Below are positions 25,922 to 35,158 of a DNA stretch of 64,000 bases, piece after piece. The notes under the pieces are model-generated. The model saw nothing but the letters and a program-made list of their open reading frames with translations. It ran no database searches and was not told the origin of the DNA. This DNA comes from Rhizobium sophorae (GTDB taxonomy: Bacteria; Pseudomonadota; Alphaproteobacteria; Rhizobiales; Rhizobiaceae): the NCBI RefSeq assembly GCF_013087515.1, contig NZ_JABFCN010000023.1, positions 124,001 to 188,000 on the forward strand, in the 5' to 3' direction. Position numbers and translations under genes: made by a program. Positions within the stretch are counted from its first letter, which is position 1. Each line of letters opens with the position of its first letter.

Positions 25922-28093
25922 TTACCACCGGTATTTCAGGGTGCCGGTCATGTTGCGGCCCTGGCCGAGATAGCAAAAGCCTTCTTCGCAAACTGTTTCG
26001 CGCTCGTCGGCGATGTTGCGGATGGCAAAGGCTGCCGTCAGGCCCTCGTATTTCTTGTCGACCGCGCCGAAATCATACGAGGCGGATGCATCGACATAGA
26101 AAGTCTCAGGGTTCTTCGAGGTATTGGCCACATCCGTCCAGGTCTCACCGATGTAGCGCACGCCCGCGCCAACCGACAGACCGTTGAAGGGATTGCTTTC
26201 CTGGAAAGTGTAGTTTGCCCAAAGGCTGGCAATATGGGTCGGGGTGATGGCCGGAGTATTTCCGACGTTGTTGCCCCCGGTCACCTCGGAGTCGTTGTAG
26301 GTGTAGGCCGCAATGATATCGAGACCGTCGGCGATTGCCGCGCGGGCTTCAAGCTCGATGCCCTTTCCGGTCACCTCGCCTTGGGAGTCGTAGGCAAAGG
26401 TCAGCGGATCGGCGAGCCTCGGCTTGTTCTGCTCGACAATGTGATAGGCGACGGCCGACAGCAGGATATCGGAGCCGGGAGGCTGGTATTTCACGCCGAG
26501 CTCGTATTGCTCACCCTTCGTCGGCGGAAGAATTGTGTTGGTTCTCGACCGGTTGGTGACCGGATCAAAGGAGGTGGCGTAGGAAACGAACGGCGCGATG
26601 CCGTTGTCGAAGAGGTAAAGCGCGCCTGCCTGTACAGAGAAGGCATTCTTGTCGACCTCCTCCGAGCTGGCCGAGGGCAAGGTCGCATCTCGCGTCTGGT
26701 TCACCCAGGTCTGCCGGCCGCCGAGGTTGAAACGCCAGTTTCCGACCTCGATCTGGTCCATGGCGTAGATGCCGACCTGCCGCATATCGGCATCGGAAGC
26801 CAAGAAATTATAGTCCGGGGTAGCGCCCGAGACTCCATAGGTCGGATTGGCGATATCGAAGTCGAATGCCGGATCGGCGGCTCCGAGGCCATAGCCAAAA
26901 CTCGACTGGAGATTGGTGTAGTCGAGCCCGAACAGCATCGTGTGGGCAAGCGGGCCGGTATCGAACTTCGCCTCGAGCTGGTTGTCGACCTGGAAGACGT
27001 TCATCTCGTCGCGGATCGAATTCGGGTACCGATGCGCAACAGTGTCCGTCCAGCTCAAGACGCCGAGGTAGCGAGCCTTGAGATCGAGATGCGAATAACG
27101 CAGGTTCTGCCGGAATGTCAGGCCATTGTCGAATTCATGCTCGAACTGATAGCCGATCTGCTGCTGCTTGACCTTCTGATAGTCATAGTCGGGATCGCTC
27201 GCCCTGATGTCGAGGATCCTCCCGTCCGAGGTCGTGATCGCGCCGACATTCGAGTCGGTCTCGTCGGCCTGCGCCAGGCCGTACACCGTGAAGGAGGTGC
27301 CCTCGTCCGGTTTCCAGGTGAAGGACGGCGCCAGGAAGTAGCGGTCGTCGGCAATATCGAAATTGGTGTCGCCGCGGCGGGCAAGGCCGACGATGCGATA
27401 GAGGAAATCGCCGTTATCTTCGCTGATTGGTCCACCGAAATCGAACATCGCTTGAGCCCGGTCCTTGGTGCCGTAGGATACACCCACTTCACGGATCGGC
27501 TCTTCGGTCGGAAGCTTCGATATCTTGTTGACGAGGCCGCCCGGCGATCCCGAGCCGTAGAGCACGGATACCGGCCCCTTGATCACCTCGATGCGCTGCA
27601 GTTGATAGGGATCGGTGCGGAACGTGCCGTAGTTGATGTAGGGCTGGCGCAAGCCGTCACGATAGTCGCCGACCGTCGTGGCGTTGTAGCCGCGAATGTA
27701 GATCTGGTCGAAGCGCGGATCGAAGCCGTTCGGCCCGGTCGTCACGCCGGCCGAATAGCGCACGGCCTCGATGATGCTCTGGGCGCCGCGCTGCTCGATT
27801 TCCTTCTCGGTGGTCACCGAAACCGAACGCGGCGTCTCGACGAGCGGCGTGTTGATCTTGGTCGCAGCCGAACTGTTCTTGGCGGCAACGGACGTCCGGT
27901 CGGTCTTGCTATCAGAGGATGCGCCTTGAATGACGATCGGTTCCAGCGTTGTGGCGCCAGCATCTCCGGATGCGCTCTGGGCTGAAGCCGGCGATGCTGC
28001 ACTTCCGATCAGGACGATCGCTGTCGTTACAAATAGGCTATCTCTATAAATTCGCGATACATTATTAGAAACATTCAAAAAAACACGCGCCAT
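25922..28093 (-). CDS. fhuA: TonB-dependent hydroxamate siderophore receptor (FhuA-like)
   Basis: This is a 723-residue outer-membrane receptor. A signal peptide ends near ASPASA (about residue 38). The plug domain includes TPRSVSVTTEKEIEQRG, IYIRGYNATTVG and IEVIKGPVSVLYGSGSPGG; the barrel ends in GQGRNMTGTLKYRW with the C-terminal aromatic. There is no N-terminal STN signalling domain. I chose the ATG at 28093 because AGGGA lies nine bases upstream; an upstream ATG at 28156 adds residues before the signal peptide. Location beside the vbs genes and fhuF makes ferric vicibactin the likely cargo. Confidence 0.88.
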   Translation of the reverse strand: MARVFLNVSNNVSRIYRDSLFVTTAIVLIGSAASPASAQSASGDAGATTLEPIVIQGASSDSKTDRTSVAAKNSSAATKINTPLVETPRSVSVTTEKEIEQRGAQSIIEAVRYSAGVTTGPNGFDPRFDQIYIRGYNATTVGDYRDGLRQPYINYGTFRTDPYQLQRIEVIKGPVSVLYGSGSPGGLVNKISKLPTEEPIREVGVSYGTKDRAQAMFDFGGPISEDNGDFLYRIVGLARRGDTNFDIADDRYFLAPSFTWKPDEGTSFTVYGLAQADETDSNVGAITTSDGRILDIRASDPDYDYQKVKQQQIGYQFEHEFDNGLTFRQNLRYSHLDLKARYLGVLSWTDTVAHRYPNSIRDEMNVFQVDNQLEAKFDTGPLAHTMLFGLDYTNLQSSFGYGLGAADPAFDFDIANPTYGVSGATPDYNFLASDADMRQVGIYAMDQIEVGNWRFNLGGRQTWVNQTRDATLPSASSEEVDKNAFSVQAGALYLFDNGIAPFVSYATSFDPVTNRSRTNTILPPTKGEQYELGVKYQPPGSDILLSAVAYHIVEQNKPRLADPLTFAYDSQGEVTGKGIELEARAAIADGLDIIAAYTYNDSEVTGGNNVGNTPAITPTHIASLWANYTFQESNPFNGLSVGAGVRYIGETWTDVANTSKNPETFYVDASASYDFGAVDKKYEGLTAAFAIRNIADERETVCEEGFCYLGQGRNMTGTLKYRW

Positions 28094-28160
28094 TGCTTGG
28101 TCCCTACGCCACGGATGCGGGCGGAACCTATGGAGCGAAATTGGCCTTGTCAACATAAGA

Positions 28161-28175
28161 TGATTATTTTAGTCA
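28161..28175. promoter_or_regulatory. Iron-responsive box (TGA-N9-TCA) upstream of the receptor
   Basis: A TGA-TTATTTTAG-TCA palindrome lies 68 bases upstream of the receptor start. It is the second such box in the window, and both are next to iron genes. It most likely mediates RirA repression of the receptor-fhuF operon under iron sufficiency. The identification is by pattern only. Confidence 0.6.
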
Positions 28176-28508
28176 CCTTTTAATCGATAAAATCTGTGCC
28201 CCCAGCACTCCCGAAGGGGTTGCACTCAGCATCGAGGCCCGTAACGTTCTGTGCGGGTAAATTGCCAACGCAGGCGGTTCTGTCGTGCGAGAGATCACGT
28301 GCGGACCGACACGACTGTTAATCTGCAGGTTTTGATGGGAATCGAACCGTGTATTCGTCCTGGCACAAGTGAGACTTTGGCCCGATATGACACGTTAACG
28401 ACATACTGTCGTCCCCTGGCACAAAATCATTAGGGCAAGCACGTCGTCTTTTCTGGCGAACTCCGCGGCTCGTCTTGCCTCCGGTCGTCTGCTCCCTAGA
28501 TCCGACAC
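28176..28508. other. Intergenic region between receptor and diguanylate cyclase genes
   Basis: Apart from AT-rich sequence near 28176-28200 that belongs to the iron promoter, I see no gene, hairpin or repeat that I can support in this stretch. Confidence 0.5.
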
Positions 28509-29795
28509 ATGGATACCGAGCGAACCACAGCTCCTATCAAACCGGTAAGGGCGTCTTCGCGGAAACCTCTCCAGAGGTTGAGCCCGGCCATTGTAGAGCA
28601 AGTCGAGCGCCTGCTCGGTGGACGCACGCGTGATATCCGCTTCAATGGGGAACTGGCTCAGCTTTTTCGCGAACGCTCCTGGCCGCGGACTGCCAAGATC
28701 ATCCGCGCGTGGATGGTTTGGGTCATCGTGCTCGACGTTCTGACGCTGGGTCTCAATGCGATCTTGCTTCCGACCCAAACCGTCATGTCGATGCTTTGGC
28801 CAGCGTCTATCCTTCCCCCCGCAGCTCTTGTCGCCGCGATAGCCTTCCTGCGGCCGCACGCTTTGTGGGTGCAGGGAGTTTTCCTCCTCTCGGCAGTTTT
28901 TCTGATCCTCCTGTCGGTCGCCTTGGTGGGTGTTAACACCGGTGGGGAGTTTTATGAGCGGCATTTGACCATCATGCTTTTTGTGGCCGTCACTGCCATT
29001 ATCATATTTCCCGTCCCACTCGGTTGGGCGATGGCGATCGGCGCTGCTGCCCTCGGCATCTACCTTGTGTTTCAACTGCGCAATCCAGACATTGAAGCGG
29101 GAAGTGCTCTGGCCGGGACGCTGTTTTTCGCGAGCGGTGTGGCTGCAACCGTCGTTGCCCGCCGCACCGCAACCATCTTCGCTCAGAAGACTTTCTTGCT
29201 CGAGTTGCGAGATCGAAGTCGCCTCGCGGAGCTTACCGATGCCAACTCACAGCTGGAATTGCTGGCACGGACCGATCCGCTGACCGGTGTCGCCAACCGG
29301 CGTTCGATGATGGAAACGCTAAATCACTTCTGGGACGAGGACCTTAAACGAACGAGCGGCGCGGCGATGCTGATGTGCGATGTCGACGACTTCAAGCGCC
29401 TCAACGATAATCTCGGGCATGCCGAAGGCGACCGCTGCCTGGTGAAAGTTGCCGGCATCATTCAGAGCAGCATGAGAGACGAGCGGGACCAGGTCGCCCG
29501 GTACGGAGGCGAAGAGTTTCTCGTCTTTCTCCCAGGCTCTGATGAACAAGAGGCCGGGGTGATCGCTGAGAGAATTCGCAGCCGAGTAGAAGCGGCGTCT
29601 CTTCCAAATCCTGCCTCCCGCGTCGGTCCCTGGGTCACTGTCAGCATCGGGTTAGCGATATTGATGCAAAACAGTGAGCTCGTGTCAGCAGAGCACATGC
29701 AGCGACAAGCGGATGCGGCGCTCTACCTTGCCAAAAAGACCGGCCGCAACCGCGTGGTGCTCCACTCTCCAGAGGTCGAGCAAAGCCTCCAATGA
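28509..29795 (+). CDS. Membrane-bound diguanylate cyclase (GGDEF)
   Basis: This 428-residue protein has an N-terminal cytoplasmic part, about six hydrophobic segments between residues 65 and 215, then a GGDEF domain beginning ARTDPLTGVANRR near 253. The active site is RYGGEEF (GGEEF at 333-337), so c-di-GMP synthesis is expected. The usual RxxD inhibitory site just upstream reads DERD, so product feedback may be missing or altered. No EAL domain is attached. The membrane part resembles no sensor I can name. Confidence 0.9.
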   Translation: MDTERTTAPIKPVRASSRKPLQRLSPAIVEQVERLLGGRTRDIRFNGELAQLFRERSWPRTAKIIRAWMVWVIVLDVLTLGLNAILLPTQTVMSMLWPASILPPAALVAAIAFLRPHALWVQGVFLLSAVFLILLSVALVGVNTGGEFYERHLTIMLFVAVTAIIIFPVPLGWAMAIGAAALGIYLVFQLRNPDIEAGSALAGTLFFASGVAATVVARRTATIFAQKTFLLELRDRSRLAELTDANSQLELLARTDPLTGVANRRSMMETLNHFWDEDLKRTSGAAMLMCDVDDFKRLNDNLGHAEGDRCLVKVAGIIQSSMRDERDQVARYGGEEFLVFLPGSDEQEAGVIAERIRSRVEAASLPNPASRVGPWVTVSIGLAILMQNSELVSAEHMQRQADAALYLAKKTGRNRVVLHSPEVEQSLQ

Positions 29796-29899
29796 AGTAA
29801 TTCCGGCAAAAACGCTGTTCCTGCTGTCCTTCTGGTGCCCAAAACGACCGCCTTAAACGGCTTCGAGCCGGTTCGGTTCAGCCGTGCAAGCTTGCCCAT

Positions 29900-29942
29900 T
29901 TGACAGATATCCTACAAGTCGATAAGTAACATCCATCTTATC
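29900..29942 (+). promoter_or_regulatory. Promoter and candidate operator of the GntR-family gene
   Basis: TTGACA (29900-29905) is followed after 17 bases by TAAGTA (29923-29928). An inverted repeat GATAAG-N10-CTTATC (29921-29926 / 29937-29942) overlaps the -10 region. A repressor bound there would block transcription, so autoregulation by the GntR-family protein is likely. Inferred from sequence only. Confidence 0.5.
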
Positions 29943-29967
29943 GGCGATGCGGGAAAGTGACCGGGGC

Positions 29968-30711
29968 ATGACATTGAAATCGATGAAGCCGCTGACGCGC
30001 GCGCCGCTGCTGTATGTCTCCGTGCAGGAGAGTCTGCGCGCCTATATCGATGATAATGGCCTCGCGCCCGGAACCTTGCTTCCGGCGGAAGGAGAGCTTG
30101 CCACCCAGCTCGGTGTCAGCCGCAATTCGCTGAGGGAAGGCATCAAGGCGCTGGAATCGCTCGGCGTGCTGGAGACGCGGCGCGGCGTCGGCATCTTCGT
30201 GAAGGCCTTTTCCTTCGAGCCGCTTCTCGACAATCTCGCTTACGGCCTCGGCGGAGCCCTGCGGCAGATCGAGGAGGTGCTCGAAATCCGGCGCACGCTG
30301 GAAGTGGGATTGATCGGCAAAACGATCGACGTGATCGGCGCGGAGGACATTGCCGAGCTGCACGCCACCGTCAATCGGATGCGCGCCCATGCCGAGCGGG
30401 GCGAAACCTTTGCGGAAGACGACCAGCTGTTCCACCGACTGCTGTTTCGCTGCCAGGACAATGAAACGCTCGTGCGGCTGATCGATGTCTTCTGGCTCGC
30501 CTTCTACAAGGCATCGGATTTCGTCAATCTTGAAAATGCCGATCCGATGGCGACGTGGCGCGACCATGCCGCGATCGTCGATGCGATCGAGGCAAAAGAT
30601 CTGGAGGAGGCGCGCAGACGCCTGGATCGTCACTACGAGGGCATTGCCCGGGTGATTGCCAACAACAAGACAAGTTCAAACGTGGGAGGAACACATGAAA
30701 AGACTGTCTAG
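29968..30711 (+). CDS. GntR-family (FadR/FCD) transcriptional regulator
   Basis: The protein has an N-terminal GntR winged HTH (GTLLPAEGELATQLGVSRNS then LREGIKALESLGVLETRRGVG) and a C-terminal all-helical FCD ligand domain with metal-type residues (DDQLFHRLLF, then WRDHAAIVDAIEAKD). Length is 247 residues from the ATG at 29968; an ATG at 29947 is an alternative. Its 3' end overlaps the start of the ABC substrate-binding gene by 17 bases, so regulator and transporter form one transcript. FCD proteins usually sense organic acids or sugar acids. That suits the two DapA-like aldolases in the operon. Confidence 0.88.
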   Translation: MTLKSMKPLTRAPLLYVSVQESLRAYIDDNGLAPGTLLPAEGELATQLGVSRNSLREGIKALESLGVLETRRGVGIFVKAFSFEPLLDNLAYGLGGALRQIEEVLEIRRTLEVGLIGKTIDVIGAEDIAELHATVNRMRAHAERGETFAEDDQLFHRLLFRCQDNETLVRLIDVFWLAFYKASDFVNLENADPMATWRDHAAIVDAIEAKDLEEARRRLDRHYEGIARVIANNKTSSNVGGTHEKTV

Positions 30712-32290
30712 ATTATCCCTTATTGCGCTTGGCGCCCTGCTGTCGACGGCTGCCGTTCCGGCTCTTGTCGTTTCCGGCGTTGCAGTTGAGGCGCAGGCAG
30801 CCACGCTGTCCGGCGGCTTCGATGTCGGCCCAGGAGGCTTCCAGGGCAACTTCAATCCGCTCGCCGCGACCGCCGGCTACACCTGGCTCAGCGTCTACTA
30901 CGAACCGCTGATCACCTATGACGAGAAGCTGCAGAAGGTCGTCGGCGCGCTGGCAAGCTCCTACGAGGTCAGCTCCGACCAGACCTACACGTTCAAGCTG
31001 GCGGACGCCAAATGGCATGACGGCAAACCGTTCACCGCCAAGGACGCGAAGTTCACCATGGGCCTTGCTATGGATGCGAAAACCGGCTCGGTGCTCGCTG
31101 CCCGGCTGAAAGGTATATCCTCCGTCGAGACGCCGGATGAGCACACTGTTGTCATCAAGCTCAGCGCCCCCAGCAGCAGTTTTCCCGACACGATGACCAA
31201 GGTGATGATGCTGCCCGAGCATGCGCTCTCCTCGATTCCGGCCGACCAGCTGGCGAAGAACACCTGGTGGTCGACCGCTCCGATCGGCACCGGTCCGTTC
31301 AAATTCACCAAATACGTCTCGGATCAATATGTCGAACTTGCCGCAAACACCGATTATCGCGGTGGCAAACCCGCACTGGAACGCGTCATCAATCGCTATT
31401 TCGCCAACCCGGCCGCGGCGATCGCGGCGCTGAGATCCGGCGAAATCCAGTTCACCTATGTCGATTCCAACGACGTGCCGACCTTCAAGGACAACAAGGA
31501 CTTCCAGGTCATCGAAGGCAACTCTTTCGTCGTCAACTATCTCGGCTTCAACCACGATTCCCCGCTCTGGAAGGATGTGCGCGTCCGCCAGGCGGTGATG
31601 TACGCGATCAATCGCGATGCCATCATCCAGAGCCTCTATGGCGGCGCGGCCAAGCCTGCCAATTGCGCCTATGTCGCCGAACAGCTGATACCTCAGGGCA
31701 TCGACAGCTATGCCTATGATCCTGAGAAGGCCAAGAAGTTGCTGACGGAAGCCGGCTGGGACCAGATCAATGGCGGCAAGCCGATCACGCTTCTGACCTA
31801 TTACACCACGCCGCTGGCCACCAACGTGCTTGCCGCAGTCCAGGCGATGCTTGCCCAGGTCGGCATCAACATTGTCCCGCGCGCCGTCGATGCGCCAACC
31901 TATAACAGCATCGTGCTCAATGCGGCGCCGGACATGGCCCAGTTCCAGTTGGTTTATGCCGGGCTGCAGAACGGACCGGATGCCGGAAGTATCAATGTCG
32001 GCCTCAACGAGAAGCAGATCCCTCCGGCCGGACCGAATGTCGCCAGGGTTCGCATGCCTGACCTCACCAAGGCGCTCGATAGTGCCTTGGCCGAGCCGGA
32101 TAGCGCCAAGCGGGATGCCGCCTACCAGGACGTCTGCAAGGTGATGAACACGAACCTGCCCTGGGCGACTCTCTGGGTGGCAAATCGCTACGGCATCGTC
32201 TCGACCAAGGTGAAGGATTTCGTCTGGACGCCGGCGCCGGGCGGCGGCCCCTACCAGGCCAACCCGCAGAAATGGTCGATCGCCGAATAG
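30695..32290 (+). CDS. ABC transporter substrate-binding protein, family 5 (DppA/OppA type)
   Basis: This is a 531-residue periplasmic binding protein with a signal peptide (cleavage near VEAQA, residue 31) and the family-5 pattern: NPLAATAGYTWLSVYYEPL, WHDGKPFTAKDAKF, and DSPLWKDVRVRQAVMYAINR. GGGAGGA precedes the ATG. Family members bind peptides, but many take up sugars, opines or nickel. It begins an operon of SBP, two permeases, a DapA-like enzyme, two ATPases and another DapA-like enzyme. The substrate is unknown; aldolase partners argue against a plain peptide. Confidence 0.9.
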   Translation: MKRLSRLSLIALGALLSTAAVPALVVSGVAVEAQAATLSGGFDVGPGGFQGNFNPLAATAGYTWLSVYYEPLITYDEKLQKVVGALASSYEVSSDQTYTFKLADAKWHDGKPFTAKDAKFTMGLAMDAKTGSVLAARLKGISSVETPDEHTVVIKLSAPSSSFPDTMTKVMMLPEHALSSIPADQLAKNTWWSTAPIGTGPFKFTKYVSDQYVELAANTDYRGGKPALERVINRYFANPAAAIAALRSGEIQFTYVDSNDVPTFKDNKDFQVIEGNSFVVNYLGFNHDSPLWKDVRVRQAVMYAINRDAIIQSLYGGAAKPANCAYVAEQLIPQGIDSYAYDPEKAKKLLTEAGWDQINGGKPITLLTYYTTPLATNVLAAVQAMLAQVGINIVPRAVDAPTYNSIVLNAAPDMAQFQLVYAGLQNGPDAGSINVGLNEKQIPPAGPNVARVRMPDLTKALDSALAEPDSAKRDAAYQDVCKVMNTNLPWATLWVANRYGIVSTKVKDFVWTPAPGGGPYQANPQKWSIAE

Positions 32291-32373
32291 GCGTTTTCCG
32301 GGAAAGCCTTGGGGGTGGCTTCGGCCACCCTGACAGGATGGCCTGACAAGACGGCCGACAAGACGGATTGCCG

Positions 32374-33333
32374 ATGCTCCAATACAGTCTCAGACGCCTG
32401 ATCATCGGAATGGGCATGCTCGTCGCCCTGAGTGTGCTGATCTTCCTGCTGCTGCGCCTGACACCCGGCGATCCGATCGATGCCTATATCGATCCGAACC
32501 TGCCGATGTCGCCGTCAGACCTTGCCGATCTGCGCAGAAGCCTCGGGCTCGATCAGCCCTTGCCCGTGCAATATCTGGGCTGGTTGCAGCAGGCGCTGAC
32601 CGGCAATCTCGGCTATTCGATCAAGCGTCTCGATCAGCCGGTTCTGGGCCTGGTGCTGTCACGGATCGGCCCGACAGTGCTCTTGATGGGCACCGCACTT
32701 GCCTTTGCCATCGTCGCAGGCATCACCTGCGGGGTGATCGGCGCCGTCCGCCGCAATTCGCTGGCCGATCTCTCCTTGTCGGTGGTTGCGCTTGCCGGCA
32801 TTTCGAGCCCGGCCTTCCTCAGCGCGCTGATCGGCCTTTATATTTTCTCCGTCCGCCTGCACTGGATGCCATCAGGCGGCATGCTGACGCCGGGCGAGGA
32901 ATTCTCGGTGGGCGATCTCCTCCACCATCTGATCCTGCCGGCGGCACTTCTGTCTGTCGCGCAAGCCGCATTGATCATGCGTTACATGCGCGCTTCGCTG
33001 CTCGAAGTCCTGAACCAGGATTACGTGCGCACGGCCCGCGCCAAGGGCGTTCGCGAGTTCTGGGTCATCAGCAAGCATGCCTTGCGCAATGCGCTTCTGC
33101 CGATCGTCACGCTGATCGGCTCCACCATCGGGCTTGCAATCGGCGGCGCCATCTTCATCGAGAGCGTCTTCAACTGGCCGGGCATGGGTCTGTTGCTCGT
33201 CGATGCCGTCCAGACCCGCGACTACCCCGTCATCATGGGGGCGACGCTCGTCATCGGTACTTGCGTTATCGTCGTCAATCTTCTGACCGATATCACCTAT
33301 GCGGTCGTCGACCCGCGCATCAAGGTGGGCTGA
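32374..33333 (+). CDS. ABC transporter permease (DppB/OppB type)
   Basis: This is a 319-residue inner-membrane subunit with an N-terminal helix, the [11 protein letters not shown] stretch typical of DppB, and about six helices. The EAA loop [20 protein letters not shown] contacts the ATPases. The start is the ATG at 32374; a TTG six bases upstream is possible. Two bases separate it from the next permease gene. Confidence 0.9.
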   Translation: MLQYSLRRLIIGMGMLVALSVLIFLLLRLTPGDPIDAYIDPNLPMSPSDLADLRRSLGLDQPLPVQYLGWLQQALTGNLGYSIKRLDQPVLGLVLSRIGPTVLLMGTALAFAIVAGITCGVIGAVRRNSLADLSLSVVALAGISSPAFLSALIGLYIFSVRLHWMPSGGMLTPGEEFSVGDLLHHLILPAALLSVAQAALIMRYMRASLLEVLNQDYVRTARAKGVREFWVISKHALRNALLPIVTLIGSTIGLAIGGAIFIESVFNWPGMGLLLVDAVQTRDYPVIMGATLVIGTCVIVVNLLTDITYAVVDPRIKVG

Positions 33334-33335
33334 TC

Positions 33336-34214
33336 ATGCTGGCACGCTCTTCCGAACGCCGGAGCCCGGGACCACTGACCCGCGCCTTCAGTCGGTTTCT
33401 GCTCAACCGCGCAGCCGTTGCCGGCGTCTGCATTGCCATTCCAATGCTGCTGTTGATCCTTTCCTATCCGCTATGGTGGGCTTTCCGGCCGAACGACATC
33501 GATCTTCTGGCGATGAATAGCGGCCCGACGGCAACGCACTGGTTTGGAGCCGACGGCGTCGGTCGCGACGTCTTCGCCCGCGTGCTCGAAGGCGGCCGGA
33601 TTTCGCTGCTGGTCGCCGTCGCATCGACCGCGCTTTCGGCAGTCATCGGGTTTCTTTTCGGGGCAATCTCGGCGCTTGCCGGACGCTGGACGGACGCCGT
33701 CTCGATGCGCTTCGTCGATCTGGTGATGACCCTGCCGCCCGTCATCTTCCTGCTTGTGCTCGCCTCGATCGCCGGCACCGGCATCTGGCCGACGGTGCTG
33801 GTCATCTCGCTGCTCTCCTGGCCGCTGCTTGCGCGCATGATCCGCTCGCGGCTGCTGGAATTGCGTGAACGCGACTTCGTCATGGCCGCCCGCGGCATGG
33901 GCGCCGGCATCGGCCATCTGCTCTTTCGCCACGGCCTGCCGAACTCGATCGATATCCTCGTGGTCTATGCAACGCTGCAGATCGCCAATGCCATCCTGCT
34001 CGAGGCGGGGCTGTCCTTTCTCGGTCTCGGCATCGCCCCGCCGGCGGCAAGCTGGGGCAACATGCTGAACGCGGCCCGCTCAACCGCCGTGCTCGAACAA
34101 TATCCCTGGCAATGGCTCTTCCCCGGTGCCGCATTGATCCTTGCCGTGCTTGCAATCAACTTCATTGGCGATGGCCTCAGAGATGCCTTCGACCCGCGTG
34201 CCGAACTGAACTGA
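33336..34214 (+). CDS. ABC transporter permease (DppC/OppC type)
   Basis: This is the second membrane subunit, 292 residues. It shows the DppC hallmark [20 protein letters not shown] after the first helix and the EAA loop [20 protein letters not shown]. The C-terminal [11 protein letters not shown] is also typical. It pairs with the preceding permease to form the channel. Confidence 0.91.
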   Translation: MLARSSERRSPGPLTRAFSRFLLNRAAVAGVCIAIPMLLLILSYPLWWAFRPNDIDLLAMNSGPTATHWFGADGVGRDVFARVLEGGRISLLVAVASTALSAVIGFLFGAISALAGRWTDAVSMRFVDLVMTLPPVIFLLVLASIAGTGIWPTVLVISLLSWPLLARMIRSRLLELRERDFVMAARGMGAGIGHLLFRHGLPNSIDILVVYATLQIANAILLEAGLSFLGLGIAPPAASWGNMLNAARSTAVLEQYPWQWLFPGAALILAVLAINFIGDGLRDAFDPRAELN

Positions 34215-34232
34215 CAATCGAAAGAAGCGAAA

Positions 34233-35150
34233 ATGACCAAATTCAAGGGTGTCGTCCCCCCCGTCGTAACACCGCTCAATCCGGATCTCACCATCGACTA
34301 CCCATCTTATACACGCGTGCTCGAGCATCTGATCGATGCCGGCTGCCATGGCGTATTCGTGCTCGGCTCGACGAGCGAGGTGATCTTCCATGACGAAAAG
34401 ACCCGGCGGGACATCATCGAACATTCGGCCAGGGTGGTGAATGGTCGGGTGCCGCTGATCGTCGGGGTCATCGATCCGACCACGGATCGCGTCATCGCCC
34501 ATGCGAAGGTCGCAAAGGCGGCCGGCGCCGATGCGGTTGTGGGGACGGCCCCATTCTATACGGTCACCAGCCAGTCCGAGATCCTCGACCACTTCCGTTA
34601 TATCCGCGACGCGGTGGACATTCCGCTGATCGCCTACGACATTCCCGTCTGCGTTCACGTCAAGCTGCAGCGCCAGACCGTCGTCACGCTTGCCAGGGAA
34701 GGCGCGATTATCGGCCTCAAGGATTCCAGCGGCGACGACGGCAACTTCCGCTATGCGCTCCTCGATCTTGCCGAACAAAAAGACGTCTTCCTGATGACGG
34801 GCTCCGAGATCGTCGTCGACACTGCCTTGCTGATGGGCGCCCATGGCGTCGTTCCTGGTATCGCCAATGTCGATCCGCATGGCTATGTCCGCCTTTGGGA
34901 TGCTGCCCAGCGCGGCGACTGGGTCGCCGCGAAGAAGGAACAGGAGCGCCTCTGCCGCCTGTTCGAAATCGTCTGGGTCGCGCAGGGCCGTGTCAGTGGC
35001 GGCGCAGCCGGCATCGGCGCCTTCAAGACCGCCATGCGCAGCCTCGGCATCATCGATTCCGCCGTCATGCCGCGACCGCGTGCCTCTCTCAACGATGCCG
35101 AAACGGCGCGGATCGACGAGATCCTGCGTGCAACCGGTCTGCTGAACTGA
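34233..35150 (+). CDS. DapA-family aldolase/lyase (first paralog)
   Basis: This is a 305-residue TIM-barrel enzyme of the dihydrodipicolinate synthase / N-acetylneuraminate lyase family. The Schiff-base lysine is in IGLKDSSGD (Lys163), the catalytic Tyr in AYDIPV (Tyr135), and the phosphate/carboxylate-type loop is GSTSE rather than GTTGE. Such enzymes split or join pyruvate-like units (4-hydroxy-2-oxoglutarate, keto-deoxy sugar acids, sialic acids). Its place inside an ABC importer operon, between permease and ATPase genes, points to catabolism of the imported compound. It is not likely to serve lysine synthesis. Confidence 0.87.
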   Translation: MTKFKGVVPPVVTPLNPDLTIDYPSYTRVLEHLIDAGCHGVFVLGSTSEVIFHDEKTRRDIIEHSARVVNGRVPLIVGVIDPTTDRVIAHAKVAKAAGADAVVGTAPFYTVTSQSEILDHFRYIRDAVDIPLIAYDIPVCVHVKLQRQTVVTLAREGAIIGLKDSSGDDGNFRYALLDLAEQKDVFLMTGSEIVVDTALLMGAHGVVPGIANVDPHGYVRLWDAAQRGDWVAAKKEQERLCRLFEIVWVAQGRVSGGAAGIGAFKTAMRSLGIIDSAVMPRPRASLNDAETARIDEILRATGLLN

Positions 35151-35158
35151 GCCAGTTG

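Noticed and set aside
25544..27985. 813-codon open frame antisense to the TonB-dependent receptor
   Set aside because: It has no domain, and it lies wholly opposite a receptor with signal peptide, plug and barrel signatures. High GC gives long antisense frames.
29856..29873. Hairpin CGGCT-TCG-AGCCG after the diguanylate cyclase gene
   Set aside because: The stem is only five base pairs and has no T-tract, too weak to call a terminator.
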